DNA of 64,000 bases, taken from Verrucomicrobiota bacterium. Its GTDB lineage: Bacteria; Verrucomicrobiota; Verrucomicrobiia; Limisphaerales; UBA9464. Positions within the stretch are counted from its first letter, which is position 1. Each line of letters begins with the position of its first letter. The stretch lies in the NCBI GenBank assembly GCA_947454705.1, contig CANGKZ010000024.1, forward strand, positions 1-64,000. The letters run 5' to 3'. The notes beneath the pieces are model-generated. The model saw only the letters and a list, made by a program, of their open reading frames with translations, was not told the origin of the DNA and made no database searches. A program made the translations under genes and the position numbers. This document shows, piece after piece, positions 18,401-25,793 of the stretch.

Positions 18401-18844
18401 AACGGCATCTAGCGCAAACGTCTTAAGCTGGGATCGCGGGACGCTCACACGCAGGGCGGCAATCAACCCCACGAGAGTGCACAAACCCAGCAGCAGATAG
18501 AAAAAGTCGGTCGGCGAAGGAAACTGCCGTGCGTCCGCGAGGATCTGGGCATCCGAAATCAATTGCCCCACCGCTGAGGCCACCAAACCTGCGGTAAACC
18601 ATGCCCTGGGCGTCCGGCAGTCCGGTGTTGCCGATCGCACGCCCATCCACCCCATCAAGGCCGCAACGACGTACGAGGCAGTCCAATGAAGGTTGTCGAA
18701 AAAAACGAGCCATTCCTTGGTGGAGGCGAACAAGTCCCCCACGAACCCGGCCACCGTCAAAGCCCCCGAAATCCACAACCCCAGGACAATCCATCGACGC
18801 GCCGGCCCGGCGGCCATGGCATCGGTGGACACAGGGGAATTCAT
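15491..18844 (-). CDS. Hybrid sensor histidine kinase, PAS x3, receiver
   Basis: This is a 1117-residue hybrid sensor. About nine or ten membrane helices occupy residues 15-330. They are followed by three PAS domains ('YKALFESAHDAILVLRG', 'LPGIVFTLQLRPDGIF', 'LQLILDSVPALIFFKD'). The histidine kinase core has the phospho-acceptor box 'GQLAGGVAHDFNNILA' and ATPase motifs 'NLTVNARDAM', 'DQGGGI' and 'GKGTGLGLATVYGI'. The C-terminal receiver has 'ILLVEDE' and the phospho-acceptor Asp in 'LLFTDLVMPEG'. The ATG at 18844 was chosen; an in-frame TTG lies three codons upstream. It is first in a same-strand run with the kinase and sigma genes. The signal is unknown, and no separate output regulator is encoded nearby. 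Confidence 0.92.
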   Translation of the reverse strand: MNSPVSTDAMAAGPARRWIVLGLWISGALTVAGFVGDLFASTKEWLVFFDNLHWTASYVVAALMGWMGVRSATPDCRTPRAWFTAGLVASAVGQLISDAQILADARQFPSPTDFFYLLLGLCTLVGLIAALRVSVPRSQLKTFALDAVSLSVVVLMLTLAFYLPRRGSTALFPFLVMVAYPACIMTAASVAVMMIPTLRFRANAGWIALLVSLLWSGTLYIQWNVLALDAVLKDGSFYNACFSLTALLNGYGAMRWRAARSTNPQWDRRCEGILRLLPMVVLIITAVGLILALTIPGTVTSVKYVAVAGSMIVAGTALARQSLLLQERDRLLFAERRAREHQLDYKALFESAHDAILVLRGSTVDDCNPSTLALLERSSRELVGHSILEFSPSFQAGGTASEEQLNRLLDNAVIGKSPCIEWTFLRPDGGWLHTEVRLSPLERSSGLLTHVVVRDITERKMAEEALQMLLEAETRMSKLAGNLPGIVFTLQLRPDGIFSLSYISPKADALIGISREALEADARPILERIHPEDRTRVVESLRESAASLKSWRLGFRASVVSGAESWMEGRAVVERDPEGGVLWHGILLDVSHQRIAELELERHRKELQLILDSVPALIFFKDREHRLLRVNAEAVRVTGLPREQIEGFTDRELKREQADGYFRDEDEVMSTGIPKRGIVEELQTANGPRWMLTDKLPYRDENGNIVGIVGFSLDITERRRAEMEREKLEAELRQSQKMEAIGQLAGGVAHDFNNILAIIHCAASLLSETTAEAETRKFARQIQEAVERAAKMIRQLLLVGRRKAMEPVNLDVGEVSLAMTGLLQPLVGKQIPIDVQVEPNLPRARADASMIEQVLLNLTVNARDAMPSGGRLQIRVDSTEVSDGHAQVHPLARPGRFVRLSVTDQGGGISVEHLPRIFDPFFTTKEPGKGTGLGLATVYGIIRQHEGWIEVDSVPGKGSEFRVYLPVSAETDSPPCTAAGPVRCLEGRGIILLVEDEPALRAMAQSILERGGYDVVPAANGPAALKLWANSQGMIDLLFTDLVMPEGLSGGDLALQLRRERADLPVLFTSGYSSDLPSGMAAGVSPAPVDGFLAKPYDPGHLLKAVADCLDRARMKT

Positions 18845-19071
18845 GCGTACCAAAAAAAGTTACTGCCGCCTTTTGCGCGCATCAATGCGCATCCCCGACA
18901 ATCACCTCCGAATCGTGAGGACGCCCAGCACAAACCTCCGCATTGTTCCATTTTTGATCACCTCCTGCTCCGGCTATCCGGAAACCGGTGTTGATGCGGT
19001 CGTTCGCATGGCGTCGATTGGGGTGCCGCTGTTCTTGACTCCTGTGCGTGGCGGCTGGTTGATCTTGCATC

Positions 19072-20184
19072 GTGACCCGCATCGCCTTCTGCATCGCCAG
19101 CGCGCTGGTGTTGACTGCCCTGAGCCCCGCGGCCCTCGGGGAAATTCTCCTGCGCGATGGGGCGTACCACGCGTTCCCTGGTGACTCGTTGCAAGAGGCG
19201 GTGAACCGCGCGGCCGACGATCCCAAGCACAAACGGGTCATCGTCCATGAGGGAACCTACGCGCCAGCGCGTCCCGCCCAGGCGCTGGTGTACCTCCATC
19301 GACACCACGAGGGTGTCCAGTTGATCGGACTCGGCCGCCCCACCCTCACCGCGGCCAGCGCCACGATTGCCGACCCGGCAAAACGTTCGTCACCAGCGGT
19401 GGTGAACCACCTCCTCTACCTCGGCGACGGTCTTTCCACCAACACCCTCGTGCAGGGATTCCGCCTCACGGGGGCGAACCATTTTGTCACCACGGCCGAC
19501 ACTTTTCTCATCGAGCCGGATCAAACCGTGCGCAAGGGACGCTTCTACTATGGCGATGGCGGAGCGATCAAGGTGTACCACCGATCCTACCCGGTCCTGC
19601 GGGATCTGGAGATCTTCGACAACTTCGCCAGTCCCTGCGCCGGCGGGATTTCGATTCAACACGAAGGAGCCACAAACGGCGTGGTCCACATCGAGAACTG
19701 CATCTTCCGCAACAACCGGGCGGAAGTCACCGGGGCCGCCTTGGATCTCCTGTGGGGCAGCTCCGCGCGCGTGGTGAACTGCCTGTTCGAGGGAAACGTC
19801 TCCAACACCGGACCGGGCGAGGGGGAAAACCCGTTTAACAACAACGGTGCCATCACCGTGTTCCCACGATCACGCCTGATCCTCGAACGCTGCACGCTCA
19901 CCGGGAACCGAAATGGAGTGGATGATCAGAGCGGGCTCGGCCAATACCTCCGCTGCATGTTCCGCGGCAACACGCGCGATGGGGGATTCACGCCGCAAAC
20001 GCGCTACGAGCTGGATCTTCCCAAGGGAGGGCTCGTGCAAGACTGTGTCATTCAAGGCCCGATCCGCGATCCGCTCTCCGTCGTGGATCGCTCCCGGAAT
20101 CGCCTCACGGAATCCACCGAGCCGCACCTCGAAGACGCCGGAGTCGGGTTTCAACCAACACCAAAGGCGGTCACCCAACCCTGA
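19072..20184 (+). CDS. Secreted right-handed beta-helix protein
   Basis: This 370-residue exported protein has a GTG start and a signal peptide ending near residue 23 ('LSPAALGE'). The body reads as a parallel beta-helix: 'GDSLQEAVNRAADDPKHKRV', 'VIVHEGTY', then turns such as 'GVVHIENCIFRNNRAEVTG', 'VVNCLFEGNVSNTG' and 'LILERCTLTGNRNGVDDQSG'. This fold is typical of polysaccharide lyases, but no catalytic set can be assigned, so enzyme or structural role is open. It is transcribed divergently from the hybrid histidine kinase across 227 bp in which I see no further gene. It fits the polymer-degrading character of its neighbours (sulfatase, FG-GAP protein). Confidence 0.8.
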   Translation: MTRIAFCIASALVLTALSPAALGEILLRDGAYHAFPGDSLQEAVNRAADDPKHKRVIVHEGTYAPARPAQALVYLHRHHEGVQLIGLGRPTLTAASATIADPAKRSSPAVVNHLLYLGDGLSTNTLVQGFRLTGANHFVTTADTFLIEPDQTVRKGRFYYGDGGAIKVYHRSYPVLRDLEIFDNFASPCAGGISIQHEGATNGVVHIENCIFRNNRAEVTGAALDLLWGSSARVVNCLFEGNVSNTGPGEGENPFNNNGAITVFPRSRLILERCTLTGNRNGVDDQSGLGQYLRCMFRGNTRDGGFTPQTRYELDLPKGGLVQDCVIQGPIRDPLSVVDRSRNRLTESTEPHLEDAGVGFQPTPKAVTQP

Positions 20185-20265
20185 CCCAGGAAACGGCGAT
20201 TGAGTCTTTGAAGAGGGATTCAGTTACGGCGGCGTTGCCACGCCGCGGGGCCGATTTCCCCTTCA

Positions 20266-20348
20266 ACCCTTCAACTTTTTTAACCCTTCAACTGCCGTTT
20301 TTAGGTTCAACCCTTCAACTGCCGTTTTTAGGTTCAACCCTTCAACTT
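20266..20348. repeat. Tandem 27-bp repeats carrying family A ends
   Basis: The 27-bp unit, containing TTCAACTGCCGTTTTTAGG, occurs twice in tandem with a partial third (ends near 20305 and 20332). It is nearly identical to the right terminus of the 190-bp element at 8322-8340. These look like solo element ends rather than CRISPR repeats, because there are no spacers. The rest of 20185-20375 holds no gene. Confidence 0.6.
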
Positions 20349-20375
20349 CTCGTTCCACCCAACCCGCGCTGCCAT

Positions 20376-22376
20376 TCACTCCGGCTCGGTGAGCTTAATC
20401 AGACGATTGGAACCCAAGTCCTGCGTCACCACCTGGTGCCGGCCGGAGGGCCAGTCCACTTCCACCTTTTCCACCGTCGAGGACGCACCAAGTCCGAAAT
20501 AGAGCGGCAACACACTCTGTCCGAGGTGGCCGGATTTCCCGTCGTGATACTGCGTCCAGACCCGGCCGCCAGAAGTCACGCGAACCAACGCTCCGAGCCC
20601 GTCCCGATTCGATTTCCGTCCGATCAGCTGCACCTGGATAAAATGCACCGCGTGCGACGCCGACAGATCGCTGATCAACACCTGCGGCGCATCACCCATT
20701 TCATTGGTCACGATGTCGAGATCCCCATCGCCATCCACATCCAACACCACTGCGGATCGACTGCTGGCCACCGCCGTGAACGGCACCTTTCCCGTGCGCC
20801 CGCGCGCGAGCGGATGCGCGCGATCCGCTCCATCGCAATCGAGCACAAAGGCCACATGCGTCCGCTTGGCCGCGACCCGTGGCTCCACGCCAAGCACGAA
20901 CTCGGAGTCGGCGAATCGTTTTCCCCCGTCGTTCAACAACAGAGAATTGATGCCGTAGCGAAACCCGAAGCCCATGCCCGCCGGTATGAACACGTCCTCG
21001 AATCCATCGGCATTCAAATCTCCCACACTGACACCCCAGGGCCAAAAGGTCTCCGCCCCGATGGAATCGGACACCTCCGCAAACGTCCCATCGCCCTGAT
21101 TTTGATAAAACGAATTACCGAAGATGTTGTTCGCCGCTCCCTGCAAATAGGCATCGGAGTATTCCGTGGTGCACCACTTCTCGCTCTTCATCTTCTCGAA
21201 GCTCTCACGGAAATCCACCTTGCTGAGCTTGGTCTGCAATCCGGTCATGTCGGAGTGCATGTCGGTCACATACAGGTCCGGCCTGCCATCCTGATTGTAA
21301 TCAAAAAACTTCACCCCCATGCCACCCCAGGAAGTCTTCGGAAACACCGAGACTGTCTTCTCCACAAAGCGTTTCCCGCCCTGGTTCTCCAGGTAGTGAT
21401 TGTCCCCCTGCATGTTCAGCAGATACAGGTCGGGAAAGCCGTCGTGATTCAAATCCGCAAAGGTCGCATCGCCACTCCACGACACGAGCTTCAACCCCAT
21501 CTCCGCAGTCACATCCTTGAACCGCAGGTTTCCCTTGTTTTTGTAGAGGATCGAGTGCTCGGTTCGATCCGGAAACAGGTGTCCGGTGAAACCATTGGTC
21601 ATGCCCACAAAGTATCCGCCGGGACCTTTAACTTCCGTGGTGAACCGCCCGACATTGCAAATCAGGATGTCGAGCAACCCGTCGTTGTCGAAATCCACCA
21701 GCACGATCCCGCTGGAATGTCCGGAGAAGGCCACGCCGGCGGCCTCCGTAATGTCTTCAAACTTCCCGCCCCCTTTGTTGCGGAACAAATGGTTTCCATG
21801 ACGAACGGTGGTCACGAACAGCTCGGGCAGACCATCGTTGTCGAGATCGGCAAATGAGGCTCCCACCGAAACCTGGTCGGGCAGCCCCACCCCGGCGAGC
21901 GACGTGATGTCCTCAAACTTCCCTGCCCCGAGGTTTCGATACAGCCGGTTGGTCCCGAGTTGGGTGGCGAAATAGAGGTCGGGTCGTCCGTCCCTATCGA
22001 CATCCGCCGCGGCGACGGCGCTCCCATGGTCGTAATGATTCCCGCGAAAATGTTTCCCGGCGTCCTCCACGATCTCATGTCGGAACGAAATCCCGGTGTC
22101 GCCCAACCGGTCGGCGAATTTGAAATCGTGGATCGCCCCCAGCTTGGTCGCCGAGGCCCGCTGCAGTGCCGCGCGCTCCTGAAGCGCCACATCCATGGCC
22201 GCCGGGTCGATGAGCGATTTCGCTACCGCCGGCGAAGTTTGGGCCAGTGCTCCTGCCGCACCTGGCCCGGCCCACAAGGCAACCGCCCCAACGACACTCC
22301 ACGCCATCGCCCTCCCGAATCGCCGCGTGATGTTGAGATGCGGAACACCGGTCGATAAATCGAAACTCGAACTCAT
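20376..22376 (-). CDS. Secreted ASPIC/UnbV FG-GAP (VCBS) repeat protein
   Basis: This protein of about 666 residues carries an N-terminal export signal ('VVGAVALWAGPGAAGALAQ'). Repeated FG-GAP/VCBS units with calcium-binding loops follow: 'ADVDRDGRPDLYFATQLG', 'ADLDNDGLPELFVTTV', 'VDFDNDGLLDILICNVG', 'FDYNQDGRPDLYVTDM' and 'GDLNADGFEDVFIPAGMG'. The C-terminus has an ASPIC/UnbV domain ('VEKVEVDWPSGRHQVVT'). Such CRTAC1-like proteins are abundant in Planctomycetes and Verrucomicrobia; the predicted fold is a secreted beta-propeller and the molecular role is not established. I chose the ATG at 22376; a TTG nine codons upstream is possible. It is monocistronic. Confidence 0.9.
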   Translation of the reverse strand: MSSSFDLSTGVPHLNITRRFGRAMAWSVVGAVALWAGPGAAGALAQTSPAVAKSLIDPAAMDVALQERAALQRASATKLGAIHDFKFADRLGDTGISFRHEIVEDAGKHFRGNHYDHGSAVAAADVDRDGRPDLYFATQLGTNRLYRNLGAGKFEDITSLAGVGLPDQVSVGASFADLDNDGLPELFVTTVRHGNHLFRNKGGGKFEDITEAAGVAFSGHSSGIVLVDFDNDGLLDILICNVGRFTTEVKGPGGYFVGMTNGFTGHLFPDRTEHSILYKNKGNLRFKDVTAEMGLKLVSWSGDATFADLNHDGFPDLYLLNMQGDNHYLENQGGKRFVEKTVSVFPKTSWGGMGVKFFDYNQDGRPDLYVTDMHSDMTGLQTKLSKVDFRESFEKMKSEKWCTTEYSDAYLQGAANNIFGNSFYQNQGDGTFAEVSDSIGAETFWPWGVSVGDLNADGFEDVFIPAGMGFGFRYGINSLLLNDGGKRFADSEFVLGVEPRVAAKRTHVAFVLDCDGADRAHPLARGRTGKVPFTAVASSRSAVVLDVDGDGDLDIVTNEMGDAPQVLISDLSASHAVHFIQVQLIGRKSNRDGLGALVRVTSGGRVWTQYHDGKSGHLGQSVLPLYFGLGASSTVEKVEVDWPSGRHQVVTQDLGSNRLIKLTEPE

Positions 22377-22800
22377 GGGGAATCTTTGGCGCTTTGCAGA
22401 CAAGCCCGTGCATGGGGAAAGCGATGAAGCCTCATCGCTTTCACAACCCAGGGCTCGCGATGCAAGGCAGTCCGGAAACTCATGCGGTTACACACCTTTC
22501 CGCACGCATTTCCAACGAGATCACTTCATGCGATTTAATAACACGAAGCCGAACCCGCGAACGGATCAGATCCATATTACAACACTCATTCCGCATGTTT
22601 TGATGTTTTATAATATCATGGCCCAATCGAAGGTGACTCCGTTCCTTCTGCCTGCCGATGCGGTGGAAATCGATCGCGGCGGGGGCACCCGCAGGGAATA
22701 AGGGGTAGAACGGCTCAACCGAAATGCGGCAGTTGAAGGGTTAAAAAGTTGAAGCGTTGAAGGGGAATCCGACGCTGCCGCGAGGGTTTTCTCATCCATT
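22377..22800. other. Intergenic region, no gene seen; AT-rich island
   Basis: No convincing reading frame occurs between the ASPIC gene start and the family D repeats. Bases about 22540-22640 are markedly AT-rich for this window and include TATAAT near 22610, so promoters may lie here. Bases 22723-22766 contain CGGCAGTTGAAGGGTTAAAA, a reverse-orientation relative of the family A end. Confidence 0.5.
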
Positions 22801-22917
22801 TAGAGCCCCGTCTTCAAACGGTTCGGGGAGGCGCGTCTCGAGGGATGCAGCGGGTTGATTTCCAAACCTTCGATGGCCCCGGGTCCAACAGCAGAGCCGC
22901 GTAAACGCGGGACTCCA
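22801..22917. repeat. Palindromic repeat family D, copy 1
   Basis: This unit runs from a CCCGTCTTCAAACGGTTCGG arm to a CAGAGCCGCGTAAACGCGGG arm ending GACTCC. The right arm, reverse complemented, resembles the left arm of copy 2. A second unit follows 28 bp downstream. Confidence 0.6.
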
Positions 22918-22944
22918 TACCCAATTCACTTCGTCTGCATCCCG

Positions 22945-23052
22945 TTCGGAGTCCCGTCTTCAGACGGTTCCGGTGGGCGCGCAACCTTTTCCCCACACAC
23001 CCATTCACATGCTCGCACCCAACATCAGAGCCGTGTGAACGCGGGACTCCAT
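22945..23052. repeat. Palindromic repeat family D, copy 2
   Basis: The left arm GGAGTCCCGTCTTCAGACGG and the right arm CAGAGCCGTGTGAACGCGGG plus ACTCC form an imperfect inverted repeat of about 108 bp. With copy 1 it fills most of the space upstream of the sulfatase gene. Confidence 0.6.
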
Positions 23053-23144
23053 GCGGGTAAGCCCAGCGTTGGCCCCTTCCCTCCTTCGATCGCCTCCGAT
23101 TTTACCGCTTGTCAGATCGCGGGGATCGCATCGCAGGATACGCC

Positions 23145-24728
23145 ATGTCGTCCCATTGGTTTAGGTCGTGCTTCTGGTCTCGCTTGCTGTGCCGGGCGAT
23201 CGTCATGGCCGTTGGAATGGGCCTTTTCGGGAGTGCCGCGGCCGCATCCGCGCCGCCGCCGAACATTCTCTACATCCTGGCCGATGACATGGGCATCGGC
23301 GACGTCTCCGGTCTGAACGCCAAGTGCGCGTGGAAGACTCCGTCGATCGATCGTCTGGTCCGCGAGGGACGCGCCTTCACCGATGCCCACTCGGCCTCCG
23401 GGGTCTGCAGTCCGAGCCGCTACACCCTGCTCACCGGACGCTACTCCTGGCGCGGGAAGCTCAAGTCGAGCGTTCTCCACGGATACGATCGTGCCCTCAT
23501 CGAAACCAACCGCATGACTGTGGCCGACTACCTGCGTCAAAACGGGTACGCCACCGCCATGGTGGGCAAGTGGCATCTCGGGGTGGACTGGGTTCGCACC
23601 GGCACGAATGTGGATGCAGTGGATTTCTCCAAGCCGTTTCGGGGCGGCCCGGTGGATCACGGATTCGATTCCTACTTCGGCATCAGCGCATCGCTGGACA
23701 TGCCGCCGTACGTGTACCTCGTGGACGATCGATCCAGCACGGTGCCGACCTCACGAATCGGCGACAGCCCCAAGCCCGCGATGTGGCGGGCGGGCTACAT
23801 CGGGTCGGACTTCCGCCACGCTGAAGTGCAGCCACGCTTTCTCGAGCGTTCCCTCGACTGGCTCAAGCAGCGCAAGGCTGCAGGCGATTCCAAACCCTTC
23901 TTCCTCTACCTGGCCTTGGCATCACCCCACACACCGATCGTTCCCACGGCCAACTTCGCAGGCAAAACCCACACCAATCCGTACGGCGATTTTGTGACCG
24001 AGGTCGATTCCGTGGTGGGCCGCCTGCTGGAATCGCTCGATCAACTGGGCCTCGCCTCGAACACGCTGGTGGTCTTTACCGCCGACAACGGCTGCGCTCC
24101 GGTGGTGGACCTTCAGGCCCTTGCCCGCTTCGGACACGATCCCAGCGCGGGCTTCCGAGGACACAAGGCGGATCTCTTCGAAGGAGGACATCGGGTCCCC
24201 TTCGTGGTGCGCTGGCCGGGTCGGGTGCCTGCCGGAACCCGAAGCGCAATGACCATCGGACACTTGGACCTGCTCGCCACCTGCGCGGATCTGCTGGGCA
24301 AACAACTCCCAGACCACATTGGCGAAGACAGCGTGAGTTTCCTGCCGCAGCTCCTCCGCGGTGATGACGCGGGTCCATCCCGGGAATCGTTGGTGCACCA
24401 ATCCAACAATGGATCGTTCGCCATCCGACAGGGCGAGTGGAAGCTGCTGTTGACTCCGGATTCCGGCGGCTGGAGCGAGCCAAAGCCCGGAAGTCCGGAA
24501 TCCAAGACTCTGCCGCGGTTTCAGCTGTATCATCTCGCCACCGATCCCGCGGAAACCCGCAACGTGGCGGATCAACACCCCGACCGCGTTGCCCGCATGG
24601 GGGCGCGCATGAAGGCCCTGATCGAGAACGGCCGCACCACCCCGGGACGGCGTCAACCGTACGTGGAGGCCGATCCCTGGCCCCAAACCGCGTGGCGCAC
24701 CGAATTTGGAACACCGTCGCTGAAGTAA
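23145..24728 (+). CDS. Secreted arylsulfatase (S1 family)
   Basis: This 527-residue sulfatase is exported: the N-terminus has basic residues, a hydrophobic stretch and an 'SAAAASA' cleavage region. I chose the ATG at 23145, which has AGGA six bases upstream; an in-frame TTG lies 12 codons earlier. Family motifs are the metal-binding 'NILYILADDMGIGD', the active-site signature 'CSPSRYTLLTGR' with Cys88 expected to become formylglycine, 'MVGKWHLG', and 'VVFTADNGCAP'. Sulfate esters of polysaccharides are the likely substrates, with hydrolysis outside the cytoplasm, but specificity cannot be assigned. No formylglycine-generating enzyme is encoded in the window, so maturation must depend on a gene elsewhere. 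Confidence 0.93.
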   Translation: MSSHWFRSCFWSRLLCRAIVMAVGMGLFGSAAAASAPPPNILYILADDMGIGDVSGLNAKCAWKTPSIDRLVREGRAFTDAHSASGVCSPSRYTLLTGRYSWRGKLKSSVLHGYDRALIETNRMTVADYLRQNGYATAMVGKWHLGVDWVRTGTNVDAVDFSKPFRGGPVDHGFDSYFGISASLDMPPYVYLVDDRSSTVPTSRIGDSPKPAMWRAGYIGSDFRHAEVQPRFLERSLDWLKQRKAAGDSKPFFLYLALASPHTPIVPTANFAGKTHTNPYGDFVTEVDSVVGRLLESLDQLGLASNTLVVFTADNGCAPVVDLQALARFGHDPSAGFRGHKADLFEGGHRVPFVVRWPGRVPAGTRSAMTIGHLDLLATCADLLGKQLPDHIGEDSVSFLPQLLRGDDAGPSRESLVHQSNNGSFAIRQGEWKLLLTPDSGGWSEPKPGSPESKTLPRFQLYHLATDPAETRNVADQHPDRVARMGARMKALIENGRTTPGRRQPYVEADPWPQTAWRTEFGTPSLK

Positions 24729-24810
24729 ACCTCGGTCAACGAAAGCCGATTCTTCTACCGCGCGCGGTGCAGCCGAAGTGCAGCGCAAACCGGCTTTGCT
24801 TTTCCGGACT

Positions 24811-24848
24811 CTTCGCGCCGCTGCGTCTCTGCGGTTCACCTGCGTGGG
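24811..24848. repeat. Dispersed repeat family E fragment
   Basis: CGCTGCGTCTCTGCGGTTCA sits here, downstream of the sulfatase gene and upstream of tRNA-Glu. It is related to the copies near 521, 49196 and 49401. Confidence 0.5.
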
Positions 24849-24904
24849 AAAACCGAACGAGGGAAAAGCGCCAGAAATGCGCGAAAGAAACGGAAGGAGC
24901 TGAT

Positions 24905-24979
24905 TGGCGACCCTACCGGGATTCGAACCCGGGTCCCCGCCGTGAAAGGGCGGTGTCCTAACCGCTGGACGATAGGGTC
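24905..24979 (-). tRNA. tRNA-Glu(UUC)
   Basis: On the minus strand this folds as a full cloverleaf. The acceptor stem pairs GACCCTA with TAGGGTC, the anticodon loop is CTTTCAC with anticodon UUC, the T-loop is GTTCGAATC, the discriminator is G, and the 3' CCA is encoded (24905-24907). It is 100 bp downstream of tRNA-Lys on the same strand and probably co-transcribed with it. Confidence 0.97.
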
Positions 24980-25078
24980 ACTGCAAATCAACTAACCAGC
25001 TAACCAACAAAACCGAACTGCACTGCTCTGCTTTACTTTGCTCACGTGTCGCTCGTTTCGGAGCAACTCGGCGCGGCC

Positions 25079-25153
25079 TGGTGGGTTGGCAGGGATTTGA
25101 ACCCTGGACCAACGGCTTAAAAGGCCGCTGCTCTACCGCTGAGCTACCAACCC
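25079..25153 (-). tRNA. tRNA-Lys(UUU)
   Basis: This is a complete minus-strand cloverleaf. The acceptor GGGTTGG pairs with CCAACCC, the D-arm is TAGCTCAGCGGTAGAGC, the anticodon loop CTTTTAA gives anticodon UUU, the T-loop is GTTCAAATC, the discriminator is A and the CCA is encoded. A promoter-like pair lies just upstream. Confidence 0.97.
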
Positions 25154-25170
25154 GTTCAGGGCGGGCGCGC

Positions 25171-25198
25171 AAAATACTGTCCAAACCTTTTGCCGCAA
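25171..25198 (-). promoter_or_regulatory. Predicted sigma70-type promoter of tRNA-Lys
   Basis: On the minus strand, TTGCGG (25193-25198) and TATTTT (25171-25176) are separated by 16 bp. The -10 box ends 17 bp before the mature tRNA-Lys 5' end. Confidence 0.5.
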
Positions 25199-25268
25199 GA
25201 GCTATTTGCGTAAAAGAGAAGATAATCGAAAAGCCACCGCCGAGGCAACCTCCCGATCGAGGCCGATT

Positions 25269-25715
25269 TCAGCCGCGCTTGGGGCGGATCAGAATCACCT
25301 TCTTGTCGCTTCCCTCGACTTCCACGCTGTGGGTCTCGACATCCGGATCTTCCTTCAGGGTCTGGTGCACGACGCGGCGATCAAAGGCATTCATCGGCTC
25401 CAGCTCAGTCACATCGCCCCAACGACGCACCTTCTCCGCGGCCTCGCGGGCGCGCTTGATCAACTGCTCCTTCGCCTGCTGGCGGTAGCCGCCAACGTCG
25501 AGAACGATGTGGGGCACCTTGGTGTCTCCCTTGAACACGAGACGGTTCACCATGAACTGAAGATCGCCCAGAGTCTGACCGGCACGGCCGATCAGGCGAC
25601 CGGGGTCTTCGGTTTCGATGTCCAGCAGGATCTGTTCGTCGGCCTCGCGGGAGGTGACGGTGGCGGTGAAGCCCATGTGAAGCAGGAGGCTTTCGAGAGT
25701 GGCCTTGGGGTCCAT
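25269..25715 (-). CDS. khpB: KhpB/Jag-type RNA-binding protein (KH-R3H)
   Basis: This 148-residue protein is the RNA-binding protein KhpB (also called Jag or EloR). A KH domain carries the 'IGRAGQTLGDLQFMVNRLV' helix (about residues 41-59). An R3H domain follows with 'REAAEKVRRWGDVTELEPMN' and 'AFDRRVVHQTLKED'. The N-terminal Jag_N domain of Firmicutes proteins is absent, as is common outside that phylum. It is last in the rpmH-rnpA-yidD-yidC-khpB cluster, 78 bp after yidC. In other bacteria it binds RNA and influences cell elongation or division; here the role is inferred from family and position. Confidence 0.92.
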   Translation of the reverse strand: MDPKATLESLLLHMGFTATVTSREADEQILLDIETEDPGRLIGRAGQTLGDLQFMVNRLVFKGDTKVPHIVLDVGGYRQQAKEQLIKRAREAAEKVRRWGDVTELEPMNAFDRRVVHQTLKEDPDVETHSVEVEGSDKKVILIRPKRG

Positions 25716-25793
25716 GGCGATATCGGAAAAGTCAGGAAATTGCGTCTGAGATACGAAGCTCGGTTCGATCGGAAAAGGCAGTCGGAAAGCCGG

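Noticed and set aside
20266-20348. Possible CRISPR array
   Set aside because: The units abut without spacers and match the ends of a dispersed element; no cas gene is in the window.
20208-21857. A 549-residue plus-strand open frame opposite the ASPIC/UnbV gene
   Set aside because: Its product is His/Arg-rich, low in typical folds, and mirrors the real minus-strand gene, whose FG-GAP motifs are unmistakable.
24744-24800. Terminator after the sulfatase gene
   Set aside because: AAAGCCG and CGGCTTT can pair, but the loop is about 40 bases and the T-tract is weak.
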